Made by a program: the position numbers and the translations under genes. From Flavobacteriales bacterium (GTDB lineage: Bacteria; Bacteroidota; Bacteroidia; Flavobacteriales; Flavobacteriaceae), in assembly GCA_026993355.1 (NCBI GenBank), contig JALWTX010000013.1:117687-181686 (forward strand): a stretch of 64,000 nt of DNA. The letters are read 5' to 3'. Shown in pieces: positions 8,073 to 16,771 of the stretch (its first letter is position 1; each line of letters begins with the position of its first letter). The notes under the pieces were generated by a model, which saw nothing but the letters and a program-made list of their open reading frames with translations, was not told where the DNA came from and searched no databases.

Positions 8073-8080
8073 TAAATTTG
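8073..8080 (+). promoter_or_regulatory. possible -7 box of the NRAMP transporter gene
   Basis: TAAATTTG matches TAnnTTTG and ends 24 bp before the ATG at 8105. No clear TTTG -33 element is seen in this AT-rich spacer. Confidence 0.35.
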
Positions 8081-8104
8081 ATTTTTAAAACCTTGTTTTT
8101 AAGC

Positions 8105-9982
8105 ATGAAACACGAAGCGCGGAAATCTTTGGAAGAAGTTCATGGCAGTATAGATACCGAACAGAAAAAAGGCTTTGTCAGAAAGTTGTTGGCGTTTATG
8201 GGGCCGGCTTATCTGATTAGTGTGGGTTATATGGATCCGGGCAATTGGGCAACCGATTTAGCCGGTGGCAGTCAGTTTGGCTATACGCTGATTTGGGTCT
8301 TATTAATGTCCAACTTGATGGCGGTTTTGTTGCAAAGTCTTAGTACCCGGTTAGGTGTGGTTTATGGTCGTGATTTGGCGCAAGCTTGCCGGGCGGCTTA
8401 TCCGCCGGTGGTTAATTATGCCTTATATTTCTTGGCCGAAATTGCCATTATCGCTACCGACTTGGCTGAAGTGGTCGGGATGGCTATCGGTTTGAACCTT
8501 TTATTTGGTTTACCATTGATTTGGGGTATTTTGCTCACCTTTTTAGATACATTTATATTATTATTTCTTATTGATAAAGGGATGCGTAAAATGGAAGCTT
8601 TTATTTTGGCTTTGGTTTTTGTCATTGGTTTGTCTTTTTTAATTGAATTGTTTTTAGCCAAGCCGGCTTTGTCTGAAATTTTAAAAGGTTTTATCCCACA
8701 TTTGCCAAATAAAGATGCGCTTTATATTGCCTTAGGTATTATTGGGGCAACGGTTATGCCGCATAATTTGTATTTACATTCATCCTTGGTGCAAACCCGT
8801 AAATTCGGGACTTCGGTCCAAAGTATTAAAAATGCTTTGCGGTTTAATCTTATCGATAGTGTGGTGGCACTTAATTTGGCTTTTTTTGTAAATGCTGCTA
8901 TTTTAATTTTGGCGGCTGCCACTTTTTATAAAGCCGGTTTGTACCAGGTGGCCGAAATACAAGATGCTTATAAGTTGCTTGAGCCTTTATTAGGGTCGCA
9001 TTGGGCTCCCATACTGTTTGCTGTTGCTTTAATAGCTGCCGGACAAAGTTCAACTATTACCGGTACTTTGGCCGGGCAAATTATTATGGAAGGTTTTATC
9101 AATTTTCGTATCCAGCCTTGGGTGCGCCGGATGCTCACAAGACTTTTGGCCATATTGCCAGCCATAGCGACCATCGTCCTGTTTGGCGCTGCTTATACCG
9201 GAAAATTGTTGATTTTTAGTCAAGTGGTGTTAAGTTTACAATTGGGTTTTGCTGTTATTCCTTTAATCCATTTTGTCAGTAGTCCAAAAATAATGGGCGA
9301 TTATGCCATTAGTCTCAAAACAAAAATTTTATCCTGGTTTATTGCAGCAATTATTATTGTTTTAAATAGCTTATTGGTAGTGGACGAAATACAAAATTGG
9401 TTATCGGCCGGGACATTAGATATATTAGGACTGATTTTACTTTTCATTTTCTTAAGTATTTTGGTTGTATTATTGCTTTACATTACCTTTTGGCCGGTTT
9501 TTAACTCCTTGGGACCCAAAAATTTAAAAATGCATGCCTTAGATGATATTGATTTATCTTTTTCGCCGCCTGTTTATAAAAGAGTGGCCATTGCAGTAGA
9601 TTTTTCAAAGATAGATCAAGACGTTTTGAAACATGGATTAGCACTGGGAAAACAAGGCACCCAAATTTTATTAATTCATATAGTGGAAAGTGCCCCGGCT
9701 ATATATCACCGTCAAGGGAGTTTGGATTTGGAAACGCAAACAGATGCTGAGGTTTTAGAACGCTATGCCGATAAAATAAGGCGGTTGGGTTATGATGTGA
9801 GAACAGAAATAGGTTATGGCAACCCCAAAAAAGCTATTCCGCAAATAGTGCAGAAATTCAAAGCTGACGTATTGGTTATGGGGGCCCATGGTCATAAATG
9901 GCTAAAAGATTTAATTTTTGGCACGACCATCAATGCGGTCCGGCACAAATTAAATATACCTATCTTAATAGTGCGTAGTTAA
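8105..9982 (+). CDS. mntH: NRAMP-type Mn2+/Fe2+ transporter fused to a universal stress (UspA) domain
   Basis: A 625-residue protein in two parts. Residues 1 to about 480 form an 11-12 helix NRAMP transporter for proton-coupled divalent metal uptake: the metal-binding motif DPGN is at residues 44-47 and the second one, ATVMPHNLYLHSS, places Met218 and His220. Residues about 491-625 form a cytoplasmic universal stress domain, with the ATP-binding signature G-x2-G-x9-G-T read in GAHGHKWLKDLIFGT. MntH proteins without Usp are about 410-450 residues. The Usp part could sense nucleotides and gate uptake, but this is inference. Its stop shares the palindrome TTAA with the convergent CBS gene. Confidence 0.93.
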   Translation: MKHEARKSLEEVHGSIDTEQKKGFVRKLLAFMGPAYLISVGYMDPGNWATDLAGGSQFGYTLIWVLLMSNLMAVLLQSLSTRLGVVYGRDLAQACRAAYPPVVNYALYFLAEIAIIATDLAEVVGMAIGLNLLFGLPLIWGILLTFLDTFILLFLIDKGMRKMEAFILALVFVIGLSFLIELFLAKPALSEILKGFIPHLPNKDALYIALGIIGATVMPHNLYLHSSLVQTRKFGTSVQSIKNALRFNLIDSVVALNLAFFVNAAILILAAATFYKAGLYQVAEIQDAYKLLEPLLGSHWAPILFAVALIAAGQSSTITGTLAGQIIMEGFINFRIQPWVRRMLTRLLAILPAIATIVLFGAAYTGKLLIFSQVVLSLQLGFAVIPLIHFVSSPKIMGDYAISLKTKILSWFIAAIIIVLNSLLVVDEIQNWLSAGTLDILGLILLFIFLSILVVLLLYITFWPVFNSLGPKNLKMHALDDIDLSFSPPVYKRVAIAVDFSKIDQDVLKHGLALGKQGTQILLIHIVESAPAIYHRQGSLDLETQTDAEVLERYADKIRRLGYDVRTEIGYGNPKKAIPQIVQKFKADVLVMGAHGHKWLKDLIFGTTINAVRHKLNIPILIVRS

Positions 9983-10659
9983 TTTTCGCCCATTTCCAAA
10001 TAACGGCGTAAAAAATCGGAGTGTTCTTTTAGTTCTTGCAAGTGCAAATCTTCTTCCATTTGACTGACGATTTGGTAATCATATCGTCTGAAACTTTGGA
10101 TAATTTCATTGATGTCATCAGTCTGAACTTTGATTTCCACTTCAGTATTTTGACTTTGTTCGTTGACCAATATGCCCAAAATTTTTCCCCCGTCAGATTC
10201 AATTATTTGCGTCAGTTCGCTAAAACTGAAATCAGCCGTTAGTTTACGGACAACCAAAACATATCCTTGTTCATTTATAAAGGCTTTATCACTAATTAAA
10301 TTTAATATGTCATCTAAAAGTCGAATGCCGATATAAGTGCCCGATAAATCTAATACACCCATCACATTGGCTTCATTGCGGGTTAAATGATTTAGATTTT
10401 CTGTCCAATTCATCCGGTCGGTTAAGTAAATTTTTTCTAAAAGATGCGTGTAGTTTTTTAAGAGATCTTCTTTATTTTCAATTTCAATTAAATCATCATA
10501 ACGAATCATTCCCCTGTAAATACCTTTCTCTACGACCGGTAAATGACTAAATCCGTAGTGGTTACAAGTTTCTATCAGTGTAACAATAGTTTCGTTATAT
10601 GTAACGGGTTCAAATTTATAAATGGGAATATTTAACATCATTCTAAAAGTTTTAAGCAT
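9979..10659 (-). CDS. CBS-domain protein with a C-terminal ACT-like region
   Basis: A 226-residue soluble protein. The first half has two CBS motifs: VTLIETCNHYGFSHLPVVEKGIY (positions about 10525-10600) and NEANVMGVLDLSGTYIGIRLLDDI. The second half, about residues 135-205, reads YVLVVRKLTADFSFSELTQII and resembles an ACT-type ligand-binding fold as in AcuB-like proteins. CBS pairs usually bind adenine nucleotides. No enzyme domain is attached, so it is probably a regulatory or sensor subunit with an unknown partner. It is monocistronic and convergent with the transporter gene, the two stops overlapping in a 4-bp TTAA. Confidence 0.8.
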   Translation of the reverse strand: MLKTFRMMLNIPIYKFEPVTYNETIVTLIETCNHYGFSHLPVVEKGIYRGMIRYDDLIEIENKEDLLKNYTHLLEKIYLTDRMNWTENLNHLTRNEANVMGVLDLSGTYIGIRLLDDILNLISDKAFINEQGYVLVVRKLTADFSFSELTQIIESDGGKILGILVNEQSQNTEVEIKVQTDDINEIIQSFRRYDYQIVSQMEEDLHLQELKEHSDFLRRYLEMGEN

Positions 10660-10705
10660 TTGTCAAAAATAGAATAGGTACAAAAATAAATAAATAAAAA
10701 GATAA

Positions 10706-10741
10706 TTATCAGTTTTGATAACTATGTTTTTTATAAATTTG
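10706..10741 (+). promoter_or_regulatory. promoter and palindromic site in front of the nqr operon
   Basis: TAAATTTG at 10734-10741 matches the -7 consensus, with TTTG at 10714-10717 upstream at a rather short spacing of 16 bp. A palindrome TTATCA-GTTT-TGATAA at 10706-10721 overlaps the -33 region, and a second perfect palindrome GATAATTATC lies at 10701-10710. The arrangement looks like an operator for a dimeric regulator, but none is identified. Confidence 0.35.
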
Positions 10742-10778
10742 CTTGAATTTTCAAATTACGAGAAAACATATACTTATT

Positions 10779-12116
10779 ATGCATAAACAAGTTAAAATAT
10801 CAAAAGGTTTGGACATCAATTTAAAAGGGAAGCCTGCGCTTAAAATCAGCCAAGCACCACGTTCCTCAAAATATGTTGTCAGACCGACTGAATTTTACGG
10901 CATTAATCCGCGTTTATCCGTTAGAGTCGGTGATCATGTTGATGCCGGCCAGCCGCTTTTTTATCACAAATATATCGATAAAATTAAATTTACATCACCT
11001 GTTAGCGGTACGATTGAGGATATTATTCGCGGTGAACGTCGTAAAATTTTAAAAATTGTTATCAAGGCTGATCCGCAAGATAGCTTTAAAGAGTTCAAAG
11101 TCAGTGATCCGGAACAATTAGACAAAGCACAGATTTTGGATTTGTTGCTTGAAAGCGGTTTATTTGCCACCATTAAGCAACGCCCATACGATTTGATTGC
11201 GAACCCGGAGGATGAGCCTAAAGCTATTTTTGTCTCTGCTTTTGATTCAGCACCTTTGGGAGTTGATTATTCATTTGCTTTAAAAGATAAAATGAAATCT
11301 TTTGCCAAAGGACTAAAGGCCTTAACCAAACTGACTTCCGGAAAGGTTTACTTAATAACCGATGGACGTAAAGCAACAGATTTTGATAAAATGGAAGGGG
11401 TCGAAATCATCAAAGCTTTTGGTCCGCACCCGGTAGGAAATGTCAGTGTAAGTGTTGAAAAGTTTGAACCTATTAGCAAAGGAGATCGTATTTGGACCGT
11501 TAATCCGGCAGATGTGGCTATGATTGGTGAATTTTTTGAAACAGGTCGTTATAATCCGGCACGAAATATTGCTTTAGCCGGTTCTAAAGTTAAAGAACCG
11601 ATGTATTATAGTATTAAAACCGGAGCCGATTTATCAGCGTTTTTGAAAGATAAATTGGTGGATGACGATGTGCGCATTATCAGTGGAAATGTTTTAACCG
11701 GATCCAATATTACCAAAGACCAATTTTTAAATTTCTATGACAATGAAGTTACGGTTATTCCATTGGGTAAAAAACCACGTTTTATGGGTTGGTTGCCATT
11801 TATTGGTAAAAACCGGAAAGGTTTTTATAAATTCGGATTTTCGCCAAAAGAACTCGATTTAGATGCCAGTTTATATGGCGAAGAAAGAGCTTTTGTTATG
11901 AATGAAGAATATGAAGCGGTAATGCCTTTGGATATTTATCCCGTTCACTTGTTAAAAGCAGCACTTTTGGGTGATGTGGAAAAAATGGAACAATTGGGTA
12001 TTTTGGAAGTCGCACCCGAAGATTTTGCTTTGGTTGATTATATCAATTCATCCAAAATAGAAGCACAGGAATTAATCCGCAAAGGCTTGGATATTATGCA
12101 AGTGGAAATCGGATAA
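10779..12116 (+). CDS. nqrA: Na+-translocating NADH:quinone reductase subunit A
   Basis: NqrA is the peripheral subunit of the six-subunit pump that oxidises NADH, reduces quinone and exports Na+. The 445-residue protein matches the family length and begins KISKGLDINLKGKP, the conserved NqrA start, followed by a lipoyl-like fold region VRVGDHVDAGQPLFYHKYI. It lacks membrane helices. The ATG at 10779 was chosen; 12 extra codons are open upstream from a TTG. It heads nqrABCDEF, all on one strand with short gaps, and has a promoter-like region directly upstream. Confidence 0.96.
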   Translation: MHKQVKISKGLDINLKGKPALKISQAPRSSKYVVRPTEFYGINPRLSVRVGDHVDAGQPLFYHKYIDKIKFTSPVSGTIEDIIRGERRKILKIVIKADPQDSFKEFKVSDPEQLDKAQILDLLLESGLFATIKQRPYDLIANPEDEPKAIFVSAFDSAPLGVDYSFALKDKMKSFAKGLKALTKLTSGKVYLITDGRKATDFDKMEGVEIIKAFGPHPVGNVSVSVEKFEPISKGDRIWTVNPADVAMIGEFFETGRYNPARNIALAGSKVKEPMYYSIKTGADLSAFLKDKLVDDDVRIISGNVLTGSNITKDQFLNFYDNEVTVIPLGKKPRFMGWLPFIGKNRKGFYKFGFSPKELDLDASLYGEERAFVMNEEYEAVMPLDIYPVHLLKAALLGDVEKMEQLGILEVAPEDFALVDYINSSKIEAQELIRKGLDIMQVEIG

Positions 12117-12189
12117 AAACTAAAAAATAAGCAAGATTTTTTAAAGGTTTTCAAAGTGAAAAACAATAAAATGAATTAAATAAATATAA

Positions 12190-13338
12190 ATGAAAGTATT
12201 AGAGAAATTTTTTAATAAATATGAACATCTTTTCTTAGAAGGTGGTAAATATGAAAAGTGGCATCCGGCTTTTATGGCCTTGTATACTTTTATGTTTACA
12301 CCCGATGCAACGACCAGAAAAGGCGCACATATACGTGATGCCGTCGATTTGAAAAGAGTGATGTTTACTGTCGTGTTGGCGCTTATTCCGGCCACACTTT
12401 TCGGTATGTGGAATGTCGGTTATCAGTATTTTACACATGCCCAACTTGATTTTACCAATATGGATGCCTTTGTGTATGGCTTTTGGAAAGTTTTACCCAT
12501 GATTGTGGTGTCTTATGTGGTTGGTTTGAGTATCGAATTTTATTTTGCCGTCTTAAGAGGGCACGATGTCAATGAAGGTTATTTGGTTACCGGTTTGTTG
12601 ATTCCGTTGATTATGCCCGTCACCATTCCCTTATGGATACTGGCAGTTTCAGTGGTTTTTGCTGTTATTATCGGTAAAGAAGTATTTGGCGGAACCGGTA
12701 TGAATATCGTCAATCCGGCTTTAACGGCCAGGGCATTTGCCTTTTTTGCTTACCCCACTTTTATGTCCGGTAACGAAGTTTGGATCCCTAAACCCGAAAA
12801 CGCCGATGCTTATTCAGGCGAAACTATTTTAGGGGCTTTAGGTCAGGGGCATCATATTGCTTATACATGGAAAGATATGTTTTTCGGGACCATTCCCGGT
12901 AGTATTGGTGAAACTTCGGTTTTGATGATCTTAATTGGTGCAGCCCTTTTACTTTATACCCGTGTAGCCAGTTGGCGTATTATGGTTTCAGGCTTTTTGG
13001 GCGCTGCAATTATGGCTTTTATTTTCAATTTATGGGGCGCTAATACCTTAATGCAATTCCCTTGGTGGGAGCATTTATTGGTGGGTGGTTTGGCCTTTGG
13101 GGTTGTGTTTATGGCGACTGATCCTGTAACAGCAGCACAAACACGCAAAGGGAAATGGATATACGGATTTTTAATCGGTCTGTTGGCCATTATGATTCGT
13201 GTCTTTAACCCGGCTTATCCAGAAGGTGTCATGTTAGCCATCTTATTGATGAATGTTATTGCTCCGACGATTGACTATTATGTCATTCAGGCAAATATTA
13301 AAAAAAGAATGAAAAGATTGGTAAAACAAACGGCTTAA
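12190..13338 (+). CDS. nqrB: Na+-translocating NADH:quinone reductase subunit B
   Basis: NqrB is the large membrane subunit, with about ten helices, riboflavin and one covalently bound FMN. The 382-residue protein carries the flavinylation site GSIGETS at residues 237-243 with Thr242 as the expected attachment residue, just before a long hydrophobic stretch. Other conserved parts are FGGTGMNIVNPALTARAF and FMATDPVTAAQTRKGKW. The loop after KPENADAYSGETILGALGQG is outside the membrane. Attachment of FMN requires ApbE, encoded just after nqrF. The 73-bp gap after nqrA has no obvious terminator. Confidence 0.96.
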   Translation: MKVLEKFFNKYEHLFLEGGKYEKWHPAFMALYTFMFTPDATTRKGAHIRDAVDLKRVMFTVVLALIPATLFGMWNVGYQYFTHAQLDFTNMDAFVYGFWKVLPMIVVSYVVGLSIEFYFAVLRGHDVNEGYLVTGLLIPLIMPVTIPLWILAVSVVFAVIIGKEVFGGTGMNIVNPALTARAFAFFAYPTFMSGNEVWIPKPENADAYSGETILGALGQGHHIAYTWKDMFFGTIPGSIGETSVLMILIGAALLLYTRVASWRIMVSGFLGAAIMAFIFNLWGANTLMQFPWWEHLLVGGLAFGVVFMATDPVTAAQTRKGKWIYGFLIGLLAIMIRVFNPAYPEGVMLAILLMNVIAPTIDYYVIQANIKKRMKRLVKQTA

Positions 13339-13350
13339 TATTTAAAGATT

Positions 13351-14115
13351 ATGGATAGAAATAGTAATTTATATACAATTTTATTTGCAGCCGTTATTGT
13401 AACTGTGTCTGCAGTTTTGTTAGCAGTGGCCGTGATGGTATTAAAACCGGCTCAAGAGCGTAACAAAAGACAAGAGAAAATGACTGATATTATGTACACC
13501 ATCGGGTTGGATGAAACTGCTTTAATAAGCAAAGCAGCCGCCGAAGGTTTACAATTAAACTATAAAACAATTGAAAAATATTTTAAGAAATATTTTTTAA
13601 AACAATATGCTCTCAAAGCCGATGGGACTGTTGACAAAAGCATAAATGCTTTTGATATAAATATGAAAGCTGAGGTTAAAAAACCGGTTGACAAACAACG
13701 CTTTCCTATTTTTATTGCCCAAATGGATGGCCATAAATATTATGTGATTCCTTTATATGGTAAAGGACTGTGGGATGATATTTGGGGATACATTGCACTT
13801 GAAGAAGATGCCAATACTGTTAAAGGGGTCAAATTCGGTCATAAAGGTGAAACCCCCGGTTTAGGAGCCGAAATCACTAAAAAATGGTTTGAAAAGCAAT
13901 TTGTCGGAGAGAAAATTTTTGATAAAGATGGTACCTTCAGAGGTATAACCGTCTTAAAAGGAAATAAAGATCCTGAAAACAAAGATAAAGAAGACCACGA
14001 AGTCGATGCTATTTCAGGGGCAACCTTAACCAGTAATGGTGTTACCAGAATGATTAAAGAGCGTTTACAACATTATGTGCCGTTTTTCAAAAAAATTAAA
14101 GAACAAAAAAATTAG
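13351..14115 (+). CDS. nqrC: Na+-translocating NADH:quinone reductase subunit C
   Basis: NqrC has one N-terminal membrane helix (residues about 9-31) and a periplasmic FMN domain. The 254-residue protein has the covalent FMN motif DAISGATLTS, with Thr225 as the attachment residue, the same position as in the Vibrio enzyme. Other conserved parts are KFGHKGETPGLGAEI and WGYIALEED. The length is normal. It follows nqrB by 12 bp and precedes nqrD by 6 bp, consistent with a single operon. Confidence 0.96.
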   Translation: MDRNSNLYTILFAAVIVTVSAVLLAVAVMVLKPAQERNKRQEKMTDIMYTIGLDETALISKAAAEGLQLNYKTIEKYFKKYFLKQYALKADGTVDKSINAFDINMKAEVKKPVDKQRFPIFIAQMDGHKYYVIPLYGKGLWDDIWGYIALEEDANTVKGVKFGHKGETPGLGAEITKKWFEKQFVGEKIFDKDGTFRGITVLKGNKDPENKDKEDHEVDAISGATLTSNGVTRMIKERLQHYVPFFKKIKEQKN

Positions 14116-14121
14116 CAGATT

Positions 14122-14751
14122 ATGGCAAAGAAAAAAAAATGGAAAGATCTATTAGTAGATCCCCTAAATGAAAATAATCCGATTACCGTTCAAATATTAG
14201 GTATTTGTTCTGCATTGGCTATTACAGTCAAACTAATGCCGGCCATTGTAATGGGAATTTCAGTTATGGTAGTGGTTGCTTTTAGTAACTTTATTGTATC
14301 ATTAATTAGAAATTATATTCCCAACCGGATTAGAATTATTGTGCAGTTACTTATTGTAGCTACTTTGGTTATTTTAGTTGACCAATTACTTAAAGCTTTT
14401 GCTTATGATGTCAGTAAGCAATTATCGGTCTTTGTAGGCTTGATTATTACCAACTGTATTGTCATGGGCCGTTTGGAAGCCTTTGCATTAGCCAATAAGC
14501 CAATTGACTCCTTTTTAGATGGCATTGGTAATGGTGCCGGTTATTCATTCGTGTTGATTATTGTCGCTTTTTTCCGCGAACTATTGGGTTCCGGTACTTT
14601 ATTGGATAAAAAAATAATTCCGCAATCATTTTATGATGCCGGTTATGTGAACAATGCAATGATGTTATTGCCTGCAATGGCATTGATTACTTTAGGAATT
14701 TATATTTGGGTACAACGTAGTTTATATCCACAACTAACAGAAAAAGAATAA
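14122..14751 (+). CDS. nqrD: Na+-translocating NADH:quinone reductase subunit D
   Basis: NqrD is a six-helix membrane subunit that pairs with NqrE to hold an intramembrane iron-sulfur centre. The 209-residue protein begins [28 protein letters not shown], typical of NqrD, and contains [19 protein letters not shown]. The Cys in ITNCIVMGR and the early Cys in GICSALA are the conserved cysteines expected to ligate the cluster together with the pair in NqrE. It is placed normally between nqrC and nqrE. Confidence 0.96.
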   Translation: MAKKKKWKDLLVDPLNENNPITVQILGICSALAITVKLMPAIVMGISVMVVVAFSNFIVSLIRNYIPNRIRIIVQLLIVATLVILVDQLLKAFAYDVSKQLSVFVGLIITNCIVMGRLEAFALANKPIDSFLDGIGNGAGYSFVLIIVAFFRELLGSGTLLDKKIIPQSFYDAGYVNNAMMLLPAMALITLGIYIWVQRSLYPQLTEKE

Positions 14752-14763
14752 AAAGAGAGTATT

Positions 14764-15378
14764 ATGGAATTATGGAATATATTTATACGTAGCATCTTTA
14801 TAGAAAATATGATTTTTGCCTTTTTCTTGGGCATGTGTTCATATTTAGCTGTTTCCAAAAAGGTGAAAACAGCCGTTGGTTTGGGTGCTGCAGTCGTTTT
14901 TGTTTTGGCTATAACCGTGCCGGTGAACTTTTTAATTGATAAATATTTATTACAACCGGGCGCTTTAAAATGGTTGGATCCTTCATTTGCTGATGTCGAT
15001 TTAAGCTTTTTGAGTTTTATCATGTTTATTGCTGTTATTGCAGCTATGGTCCAATTGGTTGAAATGTTTGTCGAACGTTTTGCCCCGGCTTTATATGCCT
15101 CTTTAGGAATTTTCTTACCGCTTATTGCTGTAAACTGTGCTATTTTGGGTGGCTCCTTATTTATGCAACAAAAAGAGTTTACCCATGTATCAGAAGCAAT
15201 TGTGTATGGATTAGGTAGTGGTATTGGTTGGTTGATGGCTATCGTTTTTTTGGCAGCAATCAGAGAAAAGATTTCTTATTCAAATGTTCCCAAACCCTTA
15301 CGTGGTTTAGGCATTACTTTTATTATAACCGGTTTAATGGCTATCGCATTTATGGCCTTTATGGGAATTAAAATTTAA
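14764..15378 (+). CDS. nqrE: Na+-translocating NADH:quinone reductase subunit E
   Basis: NqrE is the membrane partner of NqrD, with inverted topology. The 204-residue protein begins [33 protein letters not shown], written here over positions 14764-14862, and contains [15 protein letters not shown]; these two cysteines are the expected cluster ligands. The six hydrophobic segments match the family. It is 12 bp after nqrD and 18 bp before nqrF. Confidence 0.96.
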   Translation: MELWNIFIRSIFIENMIFAFFLGMCSYLAVSKKVKTAVGLGAAVVFVLAITVPVNFLIDKYLLQPGALKWLDPSFADVDLSFLSFIMFIAVIAAMVQLVEMFVERFAPALYASLGIFLPLIAVNCAILGGSLFMQQKEFTHVSEAIVYGLGSGIGWLMAIVFLAAIREKISYSNVPKPLRGLGITFIITGLMAIAFMAFMGIKI

Positions 15379-15396
15379 CAAAAAGAATATTCAAAG

Positions 15397-16704
15397 ATGG
15401 ATCAAAATACAATAAAAGTTATTATAGCCAGTATCGTGGTTTTTTTAGCGGTCGTGTTAATTTTAGTAGCTTTGCTTTTATGGGCAAAAGCAAAATTATT
15501 ACCCGGCGGCAAAGTCAAAATAAAGATAAACGGTGAAAAAGAAATTGAAGTAGAATCGGGCTCTTCATTATTGAGCACCTTGTCTAACGAAAAAATATTT
15601 TTACCATCCGCTTGCGGTGGTGGTGGTACTTGCTTACAATGTAAAGTTAAAGTCCTCAAAGGTGGTGGTAATATGTTGCCCACTGAAGAACCTAACTTTA
15701 CTCTTAAAGAAAAAGAAGAAGGTTGGCGTTTGGGCTGTCAGGTTAAGGTCAAAGAGGATATGGAAATAGAAGTGCCTGAAGAAGTCTTTGGGGTAAAAAA
15801 ATGGGATGCCAAAGTGGTGTCCAATTATAATGTAGCCTCATTTATCAAAGAATTTGTCGTAGAAGTACCCGAAGATATCAATTATAAACCGGGTGGTTAT
15901 ATACAAATAGATGTTCCGCCCGTGGTTGTACCTTATAAAGAAATTGACATTACGGCACATCCCATTGAGCACCCCGGCGAACCGGATAAATTTAAAGAAG
16001 ATTGGGATAAATTTAACTTATGGCCGTTGGTCATGAAAAACGAAGAAGAAGTTACCCGTGCTTATTCTATGGCCAGTTATCCGGCCGAAGGCAGACGTAT
16101 TATGCTTAATGTTCGAATCGCTACCCCGCCATGGGATCGCGAAAAAAACACCTGGATGGATGTCAATCCGGGGGTTGCATCATCTTACATTTTCTCGCGT
16201 AAACCGGGTGATATTGTTAAAATTTCCGGTCCGTACGGTGAGTTCTTTATCAATGAAGATTCTGATGCCGAAATGGTTTATATCGGTGGTGGCGCCGGTA
16301 TGGCACCTATGCGTTCGCATTTGTTCCACTTGTTCAAAACCCTCAAAACAAATCGCAAAGTTTCTTATTGGTATGGCGGACGTTCAAAACGTGAATTGTT
16401 TTACATTGATCATTTTAGAGAATTAGAAAAAGAATTCCCTAACTTTAAGTTCTATTTGGTTCTTTCCGAACCGCGACCGGAAGACAATTGGAAGGTAAAA
16501 GAGTGTTTAGATTGTCCGGGTGATGGGTTTGTAGGTTTTGTACACCAAGCCTTGTATGACAATTACTTAAGCAAACACGAAACGCCTGAAGATATTGAAT
16601 ACTATTTCTGTGGACCACCTATGATGAATAAAGCGGTAGTTGGTATGCTCGAGAATTTAGGAGTACCTCCCGAAAATATCCGTTTTGATGATTTTGGTGG
16701 TTAA
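15397..16704 (+). CDS. nqrF: Na+-translocating NADH:quinone reductase subunit F (NADH dehydrogenase subunit)
   Basis: NqrF accepts the hydride from NADH through FAD and passes electrons to a [2Fe-2S] cluster. The 435-residue protein has an N-terminal helix (about 7-30), a ferredoxin domain with Cys73, Cys79, Cys82 and Cys114, an FAD-binding RAYSMASYP motif, and NADH-binding [12 protein letters not shown] and FCGPPMM segments. It ends FDDFGG, the conserved NqrF terminus. It is somewhat longer than the Vibrio protein (about 408) because of an insertion around [17 protein letters not shown]. It is the last nqr gene; a hairpin follows. Confidence 0.97.
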   Translation: MDQNTIKVIIASIVVFLAVVLILVALLLWAKAKLLPGGKVKIKINGEKEIEVESGSSLLSTLSNEKIFLPSACGGGGTCLQCKVKVLKGGGNMLPTEEPNFTLKEKEEGWRLGCQVKVKEDMEIEVPEEVFGVKKWDAKVVSNYNVASFIKEFVVEVPEDINYKPGGYIQIDVPPVVVPYKEIDITAHPIEHPGEPDKFKEDWDKFNLWPLVMKNEEEVTRAYSMASYPAEGRRIMLNVRIATPPWDREKNTWMDVNPGVASSYIFSRKPGDIVKISGPYGEFFINEDSDAEMVYIGGGAGMAPMRSHLFHLFKTLKTNRKVSYWYGGRSKRELFYIDHFRELEKEFPNFKFYLVLSEPRPEDNWKVKECLDCPGDGFVGFVHQALYDNYLSKHETPEDIEYYFCGPPMMNKAVVGMLENLGVPPENIRFDDFGG

Positions 16705-16727
16705 TATATGAATGATTACTTATATTT

Positions 16728-16760
16728 GTAGAGGCGTTTTTGAACGTCTCTACTTTTTTA
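16728..16760 (+). terminator. hairpin with T-run between nqrF and apbE
   Basis: GTAGAGGCG and CGTCTCTAC form a 9-bp stem with one mismatch and an 8-nt loop, followed by TTTTTTA. It can act as a terminator or attenuator that lowers apbE transcription relative to nqr. The sequence also resembles short dispersed palindromes found in several Bacteroidota genomes, so it may be a repeat put to use here. Confidence 0.6.
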
Positions 16761-16771
16761 ATGATATGATT

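Noticed and set aside
12141..12395. 84-residue reading frame opposite the nqrB start
   Set aside because: It is an antisense shadow of nqrB, whose N-terminus and length fit the family.
16058..16426. 122-residue reading frame inside nqrF
   Set aside because: It lies in another frame of nqrF, where the FAD and NADH motifs are intact in the main frame.
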